Below, in pieces: positions 31,589-39,434 of a DNA stretch of 64,000 nt. Both the position numbers and the translations under genes were made by a program. The DNA is from CAWCQC01 sp963819905. Lineage in GTDB: Bacteria; Actinomycetota; Thermoleophilia; Gaiellales; Gaiellaceae. Under the pieces are notes generated by a model. That model saw only the letters and a list, made by a program, of their open reading frames with translations. It was not told the DNA's origin and made no database searches. The stretch spans positions 248,001 through 312,000 of the forward strand of contig CAWFXP010000007.1 in NCBI GenBank assembly GCA_963819905.1, written 5' to 3'. How positions within the stretch are numbered: position 1 is the stretch's first letter; each line of letters starts with the position of its first letter.

Positions 31589-33768
31589 ATGAGCGATTCT
31601 TCCCTTCTCGCGACAGAAGTGTCGGTGTCTCAAGCTGCCGCGACGGTGTCCACGGACGAGGTGGCCTCGGCGTCGGAGGCTTTGAAGGTCGAAGCGCCGA
31701 TGCCGGTAGAAGCACCCGTCTCGGTCAATGCCCCCGTTTCCGTGGAAGCACCCAACTCAGCGGAAGCACCTGTGTCGGTTGAAGCACTCGGGTCGGTTGA
31801 AGCACCCGTTTCGGTAAATGCACCCGTTTCCGTGGAAGCGCCCAACTCAGCGGAAGCACCCGTCTCGCTGGAAGCACCCGTGTCGGTAGAAGCACCCGTT
31901 TCGGTTGAAGCACCCGTTTCCGTGGAAGCGCCCAACTCAGCGGAAGCACCCGTCTCGGTAGAAGCACCCGTGTCGGTAGAAGCACCCGTTTCGGTTGAAG
32001 CACCCGTTTCCGTGGAAGCGCCCAACTCAGCGGAAGCACCCGTCTCGGTAGAAGCACCCGTGTCGGTAGAAGCACCCGTTTCGGTTGAAGCACCCGTTTC
32101 CGTGGAAGCGCCCAACTCAGCGGAAGCACTTGGGTCGGTTGAAGCACCTGGGTCGGTTGAAGCACTCGGGTCGGTAGATGCACCTGGGTCGGTAGAAGCA
32201 CTCGGGTCGGTTGAAGCACTCGGGTCGGTTGAAGCACCCGTCTCGGTAAATGCACCCGTTTCCGTGGAAGCACCCAACTCAGCGGAAGCACCTGTGTCGG
32301 TTGAAGCACTCGGGTCGGTTGAAGCACCCGTTTCGGTAAATGCACCCGTTTCCGTGGAAGCGCCCAACTCAGCGGAAGCACCCGTCTCGCTGGAAGCACC
32401 CGTGTCGGTAGAAGCACCCGTTTCGGTTGAAGCACCCGTTTCCGTGGAAGCGCCCAACTCAGCGGAAGCACCTGTGTCGGTGAAGCACTCGGGTCGGTTG
32501 AAGCACCCGTTTCGGTAAATGCACCCGTTTCCGTGGAAGCGCCCAACTCAGCGGAAGAACCCGTCTCGCTGGAAGCACCCGTGTCGGTAGAAGCACCCGT
32601 TTCGGTTGAAGCACCCGTTTCCGTGGAAGCGCCCAACTCAGCGGAAGCACCCGTGTCGGTAGAAGCACTCGGGTCGGTTGAAGCACCCGTCTCGGTAAAT
32701 GCACCCGTTTCCTTTGATGCACCCAACTCAGCGGAAGAACCCGTCTCGCTGGAAGCACCCGTGTCGGTAGAAGCACCGGTCTCGGTACAAGCACCCGTGT
32801 CGGGTGCATCAGGGTTGCACCCGACGCCGGTGGCAGGTACGACGGCGGAGGCGTCCTTGCCCGGCGAAGTTGCCGGGCAGTTGGATGCGTCGGCATCGGT
32901 GGGCGCGTCAGGGCTGGGTTCGATGCAGGTGGTGGCTTCGACTCCGGGTCTGACGCCGTCGGGTGATGTGACCAATGCTGGCACGGAGGTAGGGGCGTGG
33001 GTGCCCGGACTGAGCGATTCGACGGCGCTGCCCCCGACTCAGGCCGCGGCCGCCATGACGGACTCCCTACCGGTGGGCAACGCCGGTGATCCGAGCAGCC
33101 TGCACTCGTGGCTCGAAGGCCGTGATCCCCTCACTCTCGACTACGCGGTGTCGCCGGACGATTCGTTGCCGTTCGAGACAGCTCCGGCAGGCAGTGACAT
33201 CCTGGACGCGATTGTTGCCATTGGTAGCCAGTCTGTGTCCCCGGGGATCGCATTTGTCTGCATGGCCGGCTTTGCTGCACTCGTCGGACAGGCGGTGCTG
33301 ATGGGTTCCTTGAGCGCCGCATACTCCGATTGTCTTGCGCCGACGAGCACCCTGGCAGCGGCGAAGTCCGCCTTGACCGCGCTTCGACCGTCGGTGACCG
33401 AGCAGGTCAAGGACGTCGCTTCGCCGAGGGTCAGGCGCGGAGAAGTCTTGGGCGAGCTGACTGGCGTCGGCGATCGCCCACGGTCGTTGCCAAGCGATGG
33501 CAGCGAAGCGGCTCCGCTGTTCGGCGAGGCTCCGCTATTCAGCGACACTCACCCAGTGGGGAAACCCACGATCAAGGTTGCGATGATCGCGGTGTCGCTT
33601 CTGGCTCTCAGCCTGGCAACACTGCCGTCGCGCTTCTTTCAGCGCGTGATCGTCGGCCCACTTCCCGGCGACCCTGACGAGAACGAGATGACCGCACGGA
33701 TCTGTCTCGCCGGGTTCGGCGGCGGGCTGTTGCTCCTTCTCGCTGCCTTGGCGGCGCTCGGGGCATAG
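31589..33768 (+). CDS. Hexapeptide (EAPVSV) repeat membrane protein, one frameshift
   Basis: An unrecognised protein of about 726 residues. ATG 31589 has a good GGAGG at 31578-31582. After about 30 ordinary residues come roughly 60 tandem six-residue units, mainly EAPVSV with variants NAPVSV, EAPNSA, EALGSV and LEAPVS. A Ser/Gly/Thr-rich spacer follows, then a C-terminal region with three hydrophobic segments (GIAFVCMAGFAALVGQAVLM; VAMIAVSLLALSLATL; GFGGGLLLLLAALAALG). One base is missing at about 32480 (TCGGTGAAGC instead of TCGGTTGAAGC), shifting the frame; downstream units resume in the +1 frame. It looks like a membrane-anchored stalk or surface protein with variable repeat number. Whether the indel is real phase variation or sequence error is open. 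Confidence 0.75.
31685..32815. repeat. 18-base tandem repeat array with 90-base higher-order units
   Basis: The coding array is built from 18-base units (GAAGCACCCGTCTCGGTA and variants). Identical 90-base blocks of five units begin at 31921, 32011 and (in part) 32101, showing recent duplication. Wobble positions differ between blocks, so older units have diverged. Because the period is a multiple of three, other frames are also open through the array. Confidence 0.92.
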
Positions 33769-33801
33769 TCGAAGGAGCGAATCGATCAACTGCTGGCAAA
33801 C

Positions 33802-34482
33802 ATGAGGACGCCCATCGCGGCTGTTGCTCTCGCCGCGCTTACTGCATGTGTCGTCTCCTCAGCATCGGGATCAGTGTGCGTCACGGCAGGCGCATATCAG
33901 CCCTCCCTCCGAGTGAACAGCCACGGCACAGCGGAGGTGCGCTGGCTGACGGCCTCTGGCGCGTCTCGATACGCGATCATCACACCCACCGGTCTTTGCA
34001 AGCATCAGGGAGTCCGCATGGCGGGCCGGGACGTGTCGCACAGGGTTACCGGCGTGCACATCCCGTTCCGCGGTGTCGTTAAGCAAACCCCGGACGGCGC
34101 GTTCTGGGCGCTCCAGTCATGGCGCCGGCGTCCGACTGAGGCGCCAGAGCTTCGGTTCTCCCGGTGGAGGGGAGAGCCGGCCCGGGTGACCGCTGCGACG
34201 ACGTGCTGCCGGAACGGCAGAGAGGTGTTGCGCGGCCAGGTCGTGTATCACGGCCGGACTGTTGCGCGTGCGCGAGTGCACCTCGACTGTTACAGGTGCT
34301 CGCTGAACCCGGCTGGCTGGGCTCCTCTGGCAAGCACGCAGACCACATCAACCGGCATGTACGCGCTGGTCATCCGGCAGGAGTGGGAGGGATCCAGGTA
34401 CCGGGTGACGCTCGTCGGGCCGAACTTCGGCTGGGTACGAGCGCCCGACATGCGGGCAGTGACTTCGTCGACTCACCGATAA
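33802..34482 (+). CDS. Secreted cysteine-containing protein, unknown function
   Basis: 226 residues with a signal peptide (MRTPIAAVALAALTACVVSS). Cysteines occur at about 27, 66, two adjacent at about 134 (TTCCRNG) and a C-x2-C (HLDCYRCSLN), suggesting disulfides. The C-terminal half, VLRGQVVYHGRTVARARVHL, then TSTGMYALVI and VTLVGPNFGW, resembles a carboxypeptidase-regulatory or Ig-like beta sandwich. It lies 33 bases after the repeat protein on the same strand, so the two may be co-expressed. Not otherwise recognised. Confidence 0.65.
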   Translation: MRTPIAAVALAALTACVVSSASGSVCVTAGAYQPSLRVNSHGTAEVRWLTASGASRYAIITPTGLCKHQGVRMAGRDVSHRVTGVHIPFRGVVKQTPDGAFWALQSWRRRPTEAPELRFSRWRGEPARVTAATTCCRNGREVLRGQVVYHGRTVARARVHLDCYRCSLNPAGWAPLASTQTTSTGMYALVIRQEWEGSRYRVTLVGPNFGWVRAPDMRAVTSSTHR

Positions 34483-35323
34483 CGCCGATCCCGGAGTCGT
34501 CTTGGTGGCAGCCGCCGCGGTGATTCCCTAGTCGAACTGTCGTTGCCGGTTCGGAAGCGCCGCTAACCCGGATCCGAGTCACCGAGGCCGCTTCCCTCAC
34601 GCGGATATCCGATCTTGACAACAACGGAGAGAGCTGGACCGATCCCCGGAGAGGCAGCGTCCCGTGACCACGTCCGACGCGGAGCCTAACGTGTAGAGGA
34701 GGGAGACGCCCGCGTGCCGCATTGCCGCACCCGGACGTCCCCCGGGTGGCTGCCGCGACCGATTCGGTGCCGCCCTCGACTCCTCCTATGTTCGGGCGGG
34801 ATCCGGTCGACGAGCTGCGATTCAGTACGACAGCGGCATTCGCTGGCACTCGGCCTGATCGAGACGCCGGTCAAGACAGGCGCCTGATCGCGCTGAGTAA
34901 GGCAGCCGACAATCTCGGTGCCTCGGGGCTGCGGCGCGGCGACGAGCCCACCGGCAGAGCCCGCCGCCGAGGTAACTACCACCACCGTTGCTCACAAGAC
35001 CAAGGCTGAGAAGCGCGCCGAAAAGAGGCAACGGAAGGCTCGCCTTGCTGCCGCCGAAGAGCGACGGAAGGCGCGCCTTGCTGCCGCCGAAGAGCACGAG
35101 CGCGCATTGATTCGGCTTCAACACCGATTCAGTGCCGTCCCATGCGCACCATGTCTGCTAACCGGCTGCCGGTCGGGGTCGTCGTATGAGTCGAGGCCCT
35201 GGCGAGGGGGATGATCAACCCCAGGGCCTCGAGCTCAGGAGCAGCGAGCCGGGGATAGAGGAGGGAACTCCTCGGCTCTGCTCATCTCCGAGGCTAGCGT
35301 CAGGGCCTCCATATGCGCCGACC
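34483..35323. other. 841 bases with no firm gene; one coiled-coil-like frame and a hairpin
   Basis: A plus-strand frame at about 34960-35130 encodes KTKAEKRAEKRQRKARLAAA, with the unit RKARLAAAEE present twice, a basic/acidic helix-forming stretch, but start and end are not credible. A 12-base perfect stem (TCGAGGCCCTGG 35191-35202 / CCAGGGCCTCGA 35221-35232) is terminator-like for the minus-strand gene that ends at 35324. Confidence 0.5.
35191..35232. terminator. 12-base-stem hairpin
   Basis: TCGAGGCCCTGG and its exact complement CCAGGGCCTCGA flank an 18-base loop, about 90 bases past the minus-strand stop at 35324. No T tract on either side. Confidence 0.4.
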
Positions 35324-35683
35324 CTAGTCCCCGTTCGACCGGTACTTGGAGCGGATTGCAGATTCGTGTGCGGCGGTTACCGTTCCTAACGTTGGCCTCC
35401 GCCGGCGAGCCTGTTGGCTCAGGACAGTGGGATAGTCAGTCTCACTCGGCTGACAGGTGAGTTTCAGCGTTCCCTGCCAGGGAATGGCCTCGCTGACTGC
35501 CTCAATGGCGACAACCAGCCAACGACGTCTGAACAGGCCGGCCCGAATCAGCAGTGCATCGGGCACTTCGAGCCGTGTTCCATACAGCAGGCGTCGCACA
35601 CTGCCCAGATGACCTTTGGGCGTGCTCACCTGCCAGCCCTCGCAACGCGCGAGCCAGTATGGATCGGGGGACGCCAGAACCAA
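35324..35683 (-). CDS. PRC-barrel-like small protein (possible remnant)
   Basis: About 119 residues from a TTG start: SPDPYWLARCEGWQVSTPKG, HLGSVRRLLYGTRLEVPDAL and FRRRWLVVAIEAVSEAIPWQ form strand-turn-strand pairs like actinobacterial PRC-barrel-type proteins (resemblance from memory). The C-terminal 40 residues are not convincing and the start is weak, so it may be a damaged copy. It overlaps nothing firm on the other strand. Confidence 0.4.
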   Translation of the reverse strand: MVLASPDPYWLARCEGWQVSTPKGHLGSVRRLLYGTRLEVPDALLIRAGLFRRRWLVVAIEAVSEAIPWQGTLKLTCQPSETDYPTVLSQQARRRRPTLGTVTAAHESAIRSKYRSNGD

Positions 35684-35774
35684 CTGAATTTCCCACAGAC
35701 TTCTCCACAGCGTCAAATGGGAACGCGCCAGCCATCCGGATCCCCTATTACGCCGAGCAGGGGGCAGCAAGCGG

Positions 35775-36099
35775 TACTTCCGAAGGGTTGGTTTTCGCCC
35801 GGCCTGACGGTCGGCCATTTGCTCCGGCGACAATGCTTGATCGGTCGAGGCGTGCCTGGAAGGAGGCGGGCCTGACGCCGATCGGCTTACACGAAGCCCG
35901 ACACACCTGCGCGAGCGTCCTGATCGCGGCGGGCGTAAACGCGAAAGCCATCACGACGTTCCTGGGGCATTCGTCGATCCAGGTCACGTTCGACCGCTAC
36001 GGCCACCTCATGCCCGGCGCCGCCGACGAAGCCCGAGAACTCGTAGACGCGTACCTCGACCGTGCGAACACCCAGGCTCGTCTAGCGCAGCTCGACTGA
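35775..36099 (+). pseudogene. 5'-truncated tyrosine recombinase (integrase) at the island edge
   Basis: The frame gives EGLVFARPDGRPFAPATMLD, then AGLTPIGLHEARHTCASVLI (H-x-x-R) and TFLGHSSIQVTFDRYGHLMP, which holds the catalytic tyrosine in DRYGH. The catalytic C-terminal third is intact in one frame, but the N-terminal arm-binding domain and the first catalytic Arg are missing; upstream sequence is the opposite-strand PRC-like gene. It lies 154 bases from the tRNA-Ser(CGA) it would have used. It could be expressed as a fragment but not recombine on its own. Confidence 0.85.
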
Positions 36100-36128
36100 T
36101 GTCGATGACCCGCTCTTACCTCACCCCC

Positions 36129-36150
36129 GTGCGCCAGTCGTGCGCCAGTC
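36129..36150. repeat. Tandem GTGCGCCAGTC units, possible integrase arm sites
   Basis: Two exact 11-base units (36129-36139 and 36140-36150) between the integrase stop and the tRNA. Related pairs with 11-12 base spacing flank the inner att-like site at 21032/21043 and 21254/21266. Spacing near one helical turn suits arm-type binding sites. Confidence 0.5.
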
Positions 36151-36213
36151 AGCGCCCCAAACTATGGACTTTGGCGGACTACGGCGGACTGAGTCAACCC
36201 AAATACATCCGGG

Positions 36214-36231
36214 CCGAAAAACCCCTCAGGG
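36214..36231. repeat. 18-base repeat shared with 18976-18993
   Basis: CCGAAAAACCCCTCAGGG is present here and, identically, at 18976-18993 inside the left segment. Here it is embedded in a hairpin (GCCGAAA 36213-36219 / TTTCGGC 36238-36244) just before the tRNA 3' end. Confidence 0.6.
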
Positions 36232-36252
36232 CAGGCATTTCGGCTCGTAGAG

Positions 36253-36340
36253 CGGAGGGGGGAGATTCGAACTCCCGAGGGACGGAACCGCCCCTAACGG
36301 TTTTCGAGACCGCCGCATTCGACCGCTCTGCCACCCCTCC
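36253..36340 (-). tRNA. tRNA-Ser (anticodon CGA), attachment site of the island
   Basis: 88 bases, class II, minus strand: 5' GGAGGGG TG GCAGAG, anticodon loop CTCGAAA (CGA), long variable arm (TTAGGGGCGGTTCCGTCCCT), T arm GGGAG-TTCGAAT-CTCCC, then CCCTCC and discriminator G. The 3' acceptor strand is one C short of perfect pairing with GGAGGGG. The outer partial copy has the same six-G run, so this may be genuine. It reads TCG. Confidence 0.88.
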
Positions 36341-36362
36341 GGCGAACGTGGGTGGAGCGAGA

Positions 36363-36453
36363 CGGAGAAGGAGGGATTCGAACCCTCGAAGGAGGTTATT
36401 ACCCCCTTAACGCCTTAGCAGGGCGCCGCCTTCAGCCACTCGGCCACTTCTCC
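36363..36453 (-). tRNA. tRNA-Ser (anticodon GCT)
   Basis: 91 bases, class II: acceptor GGAGAAG/CTTCTCC fully paired, anticodon loop CTGCTAA (GCT), variable arm TTAAGGGGGTAATAACCTCC, T arm GAGGG/CCCTC. Discriminator G. It lies 22 bases upstream of tRNA-Ser(CGA) in the same orientation. Confidence 0.96.
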
Positions 36454-36641
36454 GTGGGAGAGCCCATCGTACAGGCTCCCGAATGAGGCGAGACCCGCCT
36501 CGGGCCGCACTCGGGGGAAGCGGCTCGCGCGACGGGTCTCTCCGCTCCCGGGGTCGAGTCGATCGGAAGCAGTGATGTCTCCATCGGCGCCGATCGGGTG
36601 ATGCCCGTCCCCCCGGAGGGGGATCCGCGACAGGCGAGCCG

Positions 36642-36947
36642 TCAGTCGTGGACGCGGGAGATCAGCTCGTGGCGGCGGATCACCTTCAGGGCGACGCCGC
36701 CGAGACGGACGTCGAAGCCTGCGCCTTTCGGGAACAGCACCTTGTCGCCGGGATCGACGCCGCTTGCCTCTGCCCCGGTCGCCGTGACGATCCCCGATCG
36801 GCAACCGGCCTCGGTGCTCGCGGGTATGATGAGGCCGCTGCGAGTCTCCGTCTCCTCGTCGACCGGCTCGACGACCACGTAGTCGTCGAGGGGCTCGAGG
36901 GTGACGGTGACCGGCTTCGTCTCCTCCACGGACTCGATTGTAGGCAC
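36642..36947 (-). CDS. groES: Co-chaperonin GroES-like protein
   Basis: 101 residues. PLDDYVVVEPVDEETETRSG-LIIPAS is the GroES start with mobile loop, followed by VDPGDKVLFPKGAGFDVRLG and ALKVIRRHELISRV. The N-terminal 15 residues (MPTIESVEETKPVTVTL) are an extension not usual in GroES. No groEL is adjacent, so it is either a second copy or groEL is elsewhere. GTG start at 36947. Confidence 0.85.
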   Translation of the reverse strand: MPTIESVEETKPVTVTLEPLDDYVVVEPVDEETETRSGLIIPASTEAGCRSGIVTATGAEASGVDPGDKVLFPKGAGFDVRLGGVALKVIRRHELISRVHD

Positions 36948-37018
36948 GCGGACGGCGAGTGAGACGTTCGTGTGTGCAACCGGGCGCCGCCGTCGCCCGT
37001 CTAAACAGTCGAGGAACG

Positions 37019-38251
37019 ATGCGACGAGTCGTGATCACGGGTATGGGGGCGGTGACGCCGCTCGGGAACAGCGCGGCGGAGACGTGGCAGGCTGCGATCG
37101 ACGGGCGGAGCGGGGTCGACTTCATCCGGACGTTCGACTCGTCCGAGTACCCCGTACACATCGCCGCCGAGGTCAAGGCCGACTTCGACCCGAACGGGCT
37201 TGCCTCCGCCAAGGAGATGAAACGGCTCGACCGCAACATCCTGTTTGCGCTCTCGGCGGCGAAGGAGGCGCTCGGCGACGCCGGCATCAACGGCTACCAG
37301 CCGGAGCGCGTGGGCGTCGTCCTCGGCTCCGGTATCGGGGGGCTCCACGAGCTGCTGCGCCAGTACGACGTTCTGCGCGAACGCGGTCCGGACCGGGTCT
37401 CCCCGTCGTTCATGCCGAACGTCCTCCCCGACTCGGCGAGCGGCCAGGTGGCGATCGCGCTCGGGATCCGGGGACCGAACTACGCGGTCGTCTCGGCCTG
37501 CGCCACCGGGTCGCACGCGATCGGCGAAGGCGCCGATCTCGTTCGCCACGGCTACGCCGACGCGGTCGTCGCGGGCGGCACCGAGGCGTGCATCCATCCG
37601 CTGTTCTTCGCGGGCTTCTGCTCCATGCGGGGTCTCGTCGCCGAGGAGGAGGACCCGGCGAAGGCCTGCCGGCCGTTCGATGCGACCCGTGCGGGGTTCG
37701 TGATGGGCGAGGGCGCCGGAATCGTCATGCTCGAGGAGTACGAGTACGCGAAGGCGCGCGGCGCGACGATCTACGCCGAGATGCTCGGCTACGGGGCGTC
37801 GAACGACGCGTACCACATGGCCGCACCTGATCCCGACTCGCTGGGCGTCGCGGAGATGATGCGGGCGGCGCTCGACCGCTCCGGCGTCGATCCGTCGCGG
37901 GTCGGCTACATCAACGCCCACGGCACGTCGACCCCGCTCGGGGACGCGGCCGAGACGAAGGCGATCAAGGACGTCTTCGGCGACCACTCCTACGATCTCG
38001 CCGTCTCCTCGACGAAATCGACGATGGGGCACTTGCTCGGGGCGGCCGGCGCGGTCGAGGCGATCATGTGCGCCTTCGCGATCCACGAGGGCGTCATCCC
38101 GCCGACGATCAACTACCACCACCCGGATCCGGAGTGCGATCTCGACTACGTGCCGAACGAGCCGCGGAAGGCCGAGATCGACGTCGCCCTCTCGAACGCG
38201 ATGGGCCTCGGCGGCCACAACGGCTGCGTGCTGCTCGGCCGGGTCGAGTAG
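37019..38251 (+). CDS. fabF: 3-oxoacyl-[acyl-carrier-protein] synthase II
   Basis: Condenses malonyl-ACP with acyl-ACP in fatty acid elongation; 410 residues. MRRVVITGMGAVTPLGNS is the FabF start. The catalytic triad is Cys in VSACATGSHAIGEG, His in INAHGTSTPLGD and His in STKSTMGHLLGAAG. ATG at 37019 has GAGGAAC upstream; a longer frame from 36959 adds non-conserved residues. No acyl carrier protein gene is adjacent. Confidence 0.95.
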   Translation: MRRVVITGMGAVTPLGNSAAETWQAAIDGRSGVDFIRTFDSSEYPVHIAAEVKADFDPNGLASAKEMKRLDRNILFALSAAKEALGDAGINGYQPERVGVVLGSGIGGLHELLRQYDVLRERGPDRVSPSFMPNVLPDSASGQVAIALGIRGPNYAVVSACATGSHAIGEGADLVRHGYADAVVAGGTEACIHPLFFAGFCSMRGLVAEEEDPAKACRPFDATRAGFVMGEGAGIVMLEEYEYAKARGATIYAEMLGYGASNDAYHMAAPDPDSLGVAEMMRAALDRSGVDPSRVGYINAHGTSTPLGDAAETKAIKDVFGDHSYDLAVSSTKSTMGHLLGAAGAVEAIMCAFAIHEGVIPPTINYHHPDPECDLDYVPNEPRKAEIDVALSNAMGLGGHNGCVLLGRVE

Positions 38252-38285
38252 CGCTCCCAGACCGCCTCCGCGCCCGGAGCCGGGA

Positions 38286-38933
38286 TCAGCCGGTGACGAC
38301 GGCGTCCGTCAGCTCGGAGATCGAGCCGAGGACGACGTCCGCGGCGCCGATGGCATCGGCGCGAGGCGGGAACTGCGCGTTCGGAATCGCGATCACGCGC
38401 ATCCCGGCAGCACGGGCGGACAGGATCCCGTTCGTCGAGTCCTCGATCGCGGCTGCCCGTCCGGGAGCGAGGCCGAGGCGCCGTGCGGCCTCGAGGTAGA
38501 CGTCCGGGGCGGGCTTGCCGCGGGCGACCTCCTCTGACGACACCGTCACCTCGAACCGGCCGGCGATGCCGGCGAGCTGGAGCGCGAGGTCGATCAGCGG
38601 GCGATTCGACGAGCTCGCCAGACCGAGTCGGCGGCGGGCGGCGAGCCGCTCGACTGCCTCGACGGCTCCCGGGACGAGCGGCAGCCGCTCGCGATAGAGC
38701 GCCGCCATCCGCTCGACGACCTCGGTGTTGATCTCGTCGGGTGACTCCTCGAGGCCGACGACCTCGTGCATGTAGCGCGACCACTCGGTCGAGCTCATCC
38801 CCATCATGTCCCGTTGGGCCTGGTCGTGCCAGCGCCCGCCCCGCTCGCGCGCGAGCGCTTCCCGCGCGGCGTCCCAGACGGCCTCCGAGTCGAGCAGCAC
38901 GCCGTCGAGATCGAAGACGACGGCGTCGATCAC
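38286..38933 (-). CDS. HAD-superfamily phosphatase (beta-phosphoglucomutase-like)
   Basis: 215 residues. Motif I DAVVFDLDGVLLDSE holds the nucleophile Asp, motif II is LASSSN, motif III is EVARGKPAPDVY and motif IV AIEDSTNGILSARAAG. The helical cap contains HEVVGLEESPDEINTEVVER. The group includes sugar-phosphate mutases and phosphatases; substrate unknown. GTG at 38933 overlaps the upstream flavin reductase stop. Confidence 0.9.
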   Translation of the reverse strand: MIDAVVFDLDGVLLDSEAVWDAAREALARERGGRWHDQAQRDMMGMSSTEWSRYMHEVVGLEESPDEINTEVVERMAALYRERLPLVPGAVEAVERLAARRRLGLASSSNRPLIDLALQLAGIAGRFEVTVSSEEVARGKPAPDVYLEAARRLGLAPGRAAAIEDSTNGILSARAAGMRVIAIPNAQFPPRADAIGAADVVLGSISELTDAVVTG

Positions 38934-39406
38934 GCGGAGTGCCACCGGCCGCGGGCGCGGACGAGACCCGTCCCCGCCCGGCCCGCCTCTGCCCGGACGA
39001 CCCGTCCCGCGAGGAACGTGTGGGAGCCCGCGGGGATCTCGGTCTCGTGGACGCAGTCCAGCCAGCCGAGCGCTCCCGCGATCAGCGGCGCGCCCTCGTC
39101 CCGCCGCGGGTGGAGGTCGATTCCCTCCCACAGGCCGATCGGCGGGACGCCGCGGGCGAAGTGCTCGGCGACGGCCTCCTGGTCGCCTGCCAGGAGGCTG
39201 AAGGAGAAGGCGGGAGCTTCGCGGAGAAGCTCGTGCATCGCGGCCTCGCGCCGGATCCCGACTCCGACGAGCGGCGGGTTCGCGGCGACACCGACGACGC
39301 TCGAGACCGTGAGCCCGAGCGGCTGAGGGCTCGCCTCGACCGTGAGCACCGCGACGCCGCTCGGGAAGGCGGCGAGCAGGGAGCGGACGTCGTCGGCGGT
39401 GGACAT
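38930..39406 (-). CDS. Flavin reductase domain protein
   Basis: 158 residues of the FMN-binding split-barrel flavin reductase family: FPSGVAVLTVEASPQPLGLT, then VSSVVGVAANPPLVGVGIRR and AFSFSLLAGDQEAVAEHFAR. It probably supplies reduced flavin or is itself an oxidoreductase. ATG at 39406, divergent from trkA by 28 bases. Confidence 0.88.
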   Translation of the reverse strand: MSTADDVRSLLAAFPSGVAVLTVEASPQPLGLTVSSVVGVAANPPLVGVGIRREAAMHELLREAPAFSFSLLAGDQEAVAEHFARGVPPIGLWEGIDLHPRRDEGAPLIAGALGWLDCVHETEIPAGSHTFLAGRVVRAEAGRAGTGLVRARGRWHSA

Positions 39407-39434
39407 CCCGGGGATGATGCACAATCCCGGCGCG

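Larger units (their letters stand above)
18668..36340. mobile_element. Composite genomic island bounded by tRNA-Ser(CGA) and its partial copies
   Basis: The right boundary is the full tRNA-Ser(CGA) at 36253-36340. Partial copies of its 3' part lie at 18668-18712 and 21157-21218, in the same orientation. A truncated tyrosine recombinase (35775-36099) lies just inside the right boundary, as expected for elements that insert in a tRNA 3' end. The interior is richer in fragments, AT-containing promoters, unknown proteins and long non-coding stretches than its flanks. Two nested or tandem insertions are inferred: about 2.5 kb (18.67-21.2) and about 15 kb (21.2-36.3). No intact integrase remains, so the island is probably fixed. 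Confidence 0.75.

Noticed and set aside
31630..32457. Long minus-strand frame with GASTET-type repeats, and another at 31725-32984, opposite the hexapeptide array
   Set aside because: They arise because an 18-base period keeps several frames open. There is no ribosome-binding site, and the plus strand has a good start, spacer and membrane helices.
31685..32815. Repeat array considered as CRISPR
   Set aside because: Units are contiguous with no unique spacers and form a coding repeat; no cas genes are present.
34722..35214. Possible gene with a repeated RKARLAAAEE coiled coil
   Set aside because: It requires a frame change, and no credible start or stop frames it. Described only as part of the non-coding stretch.
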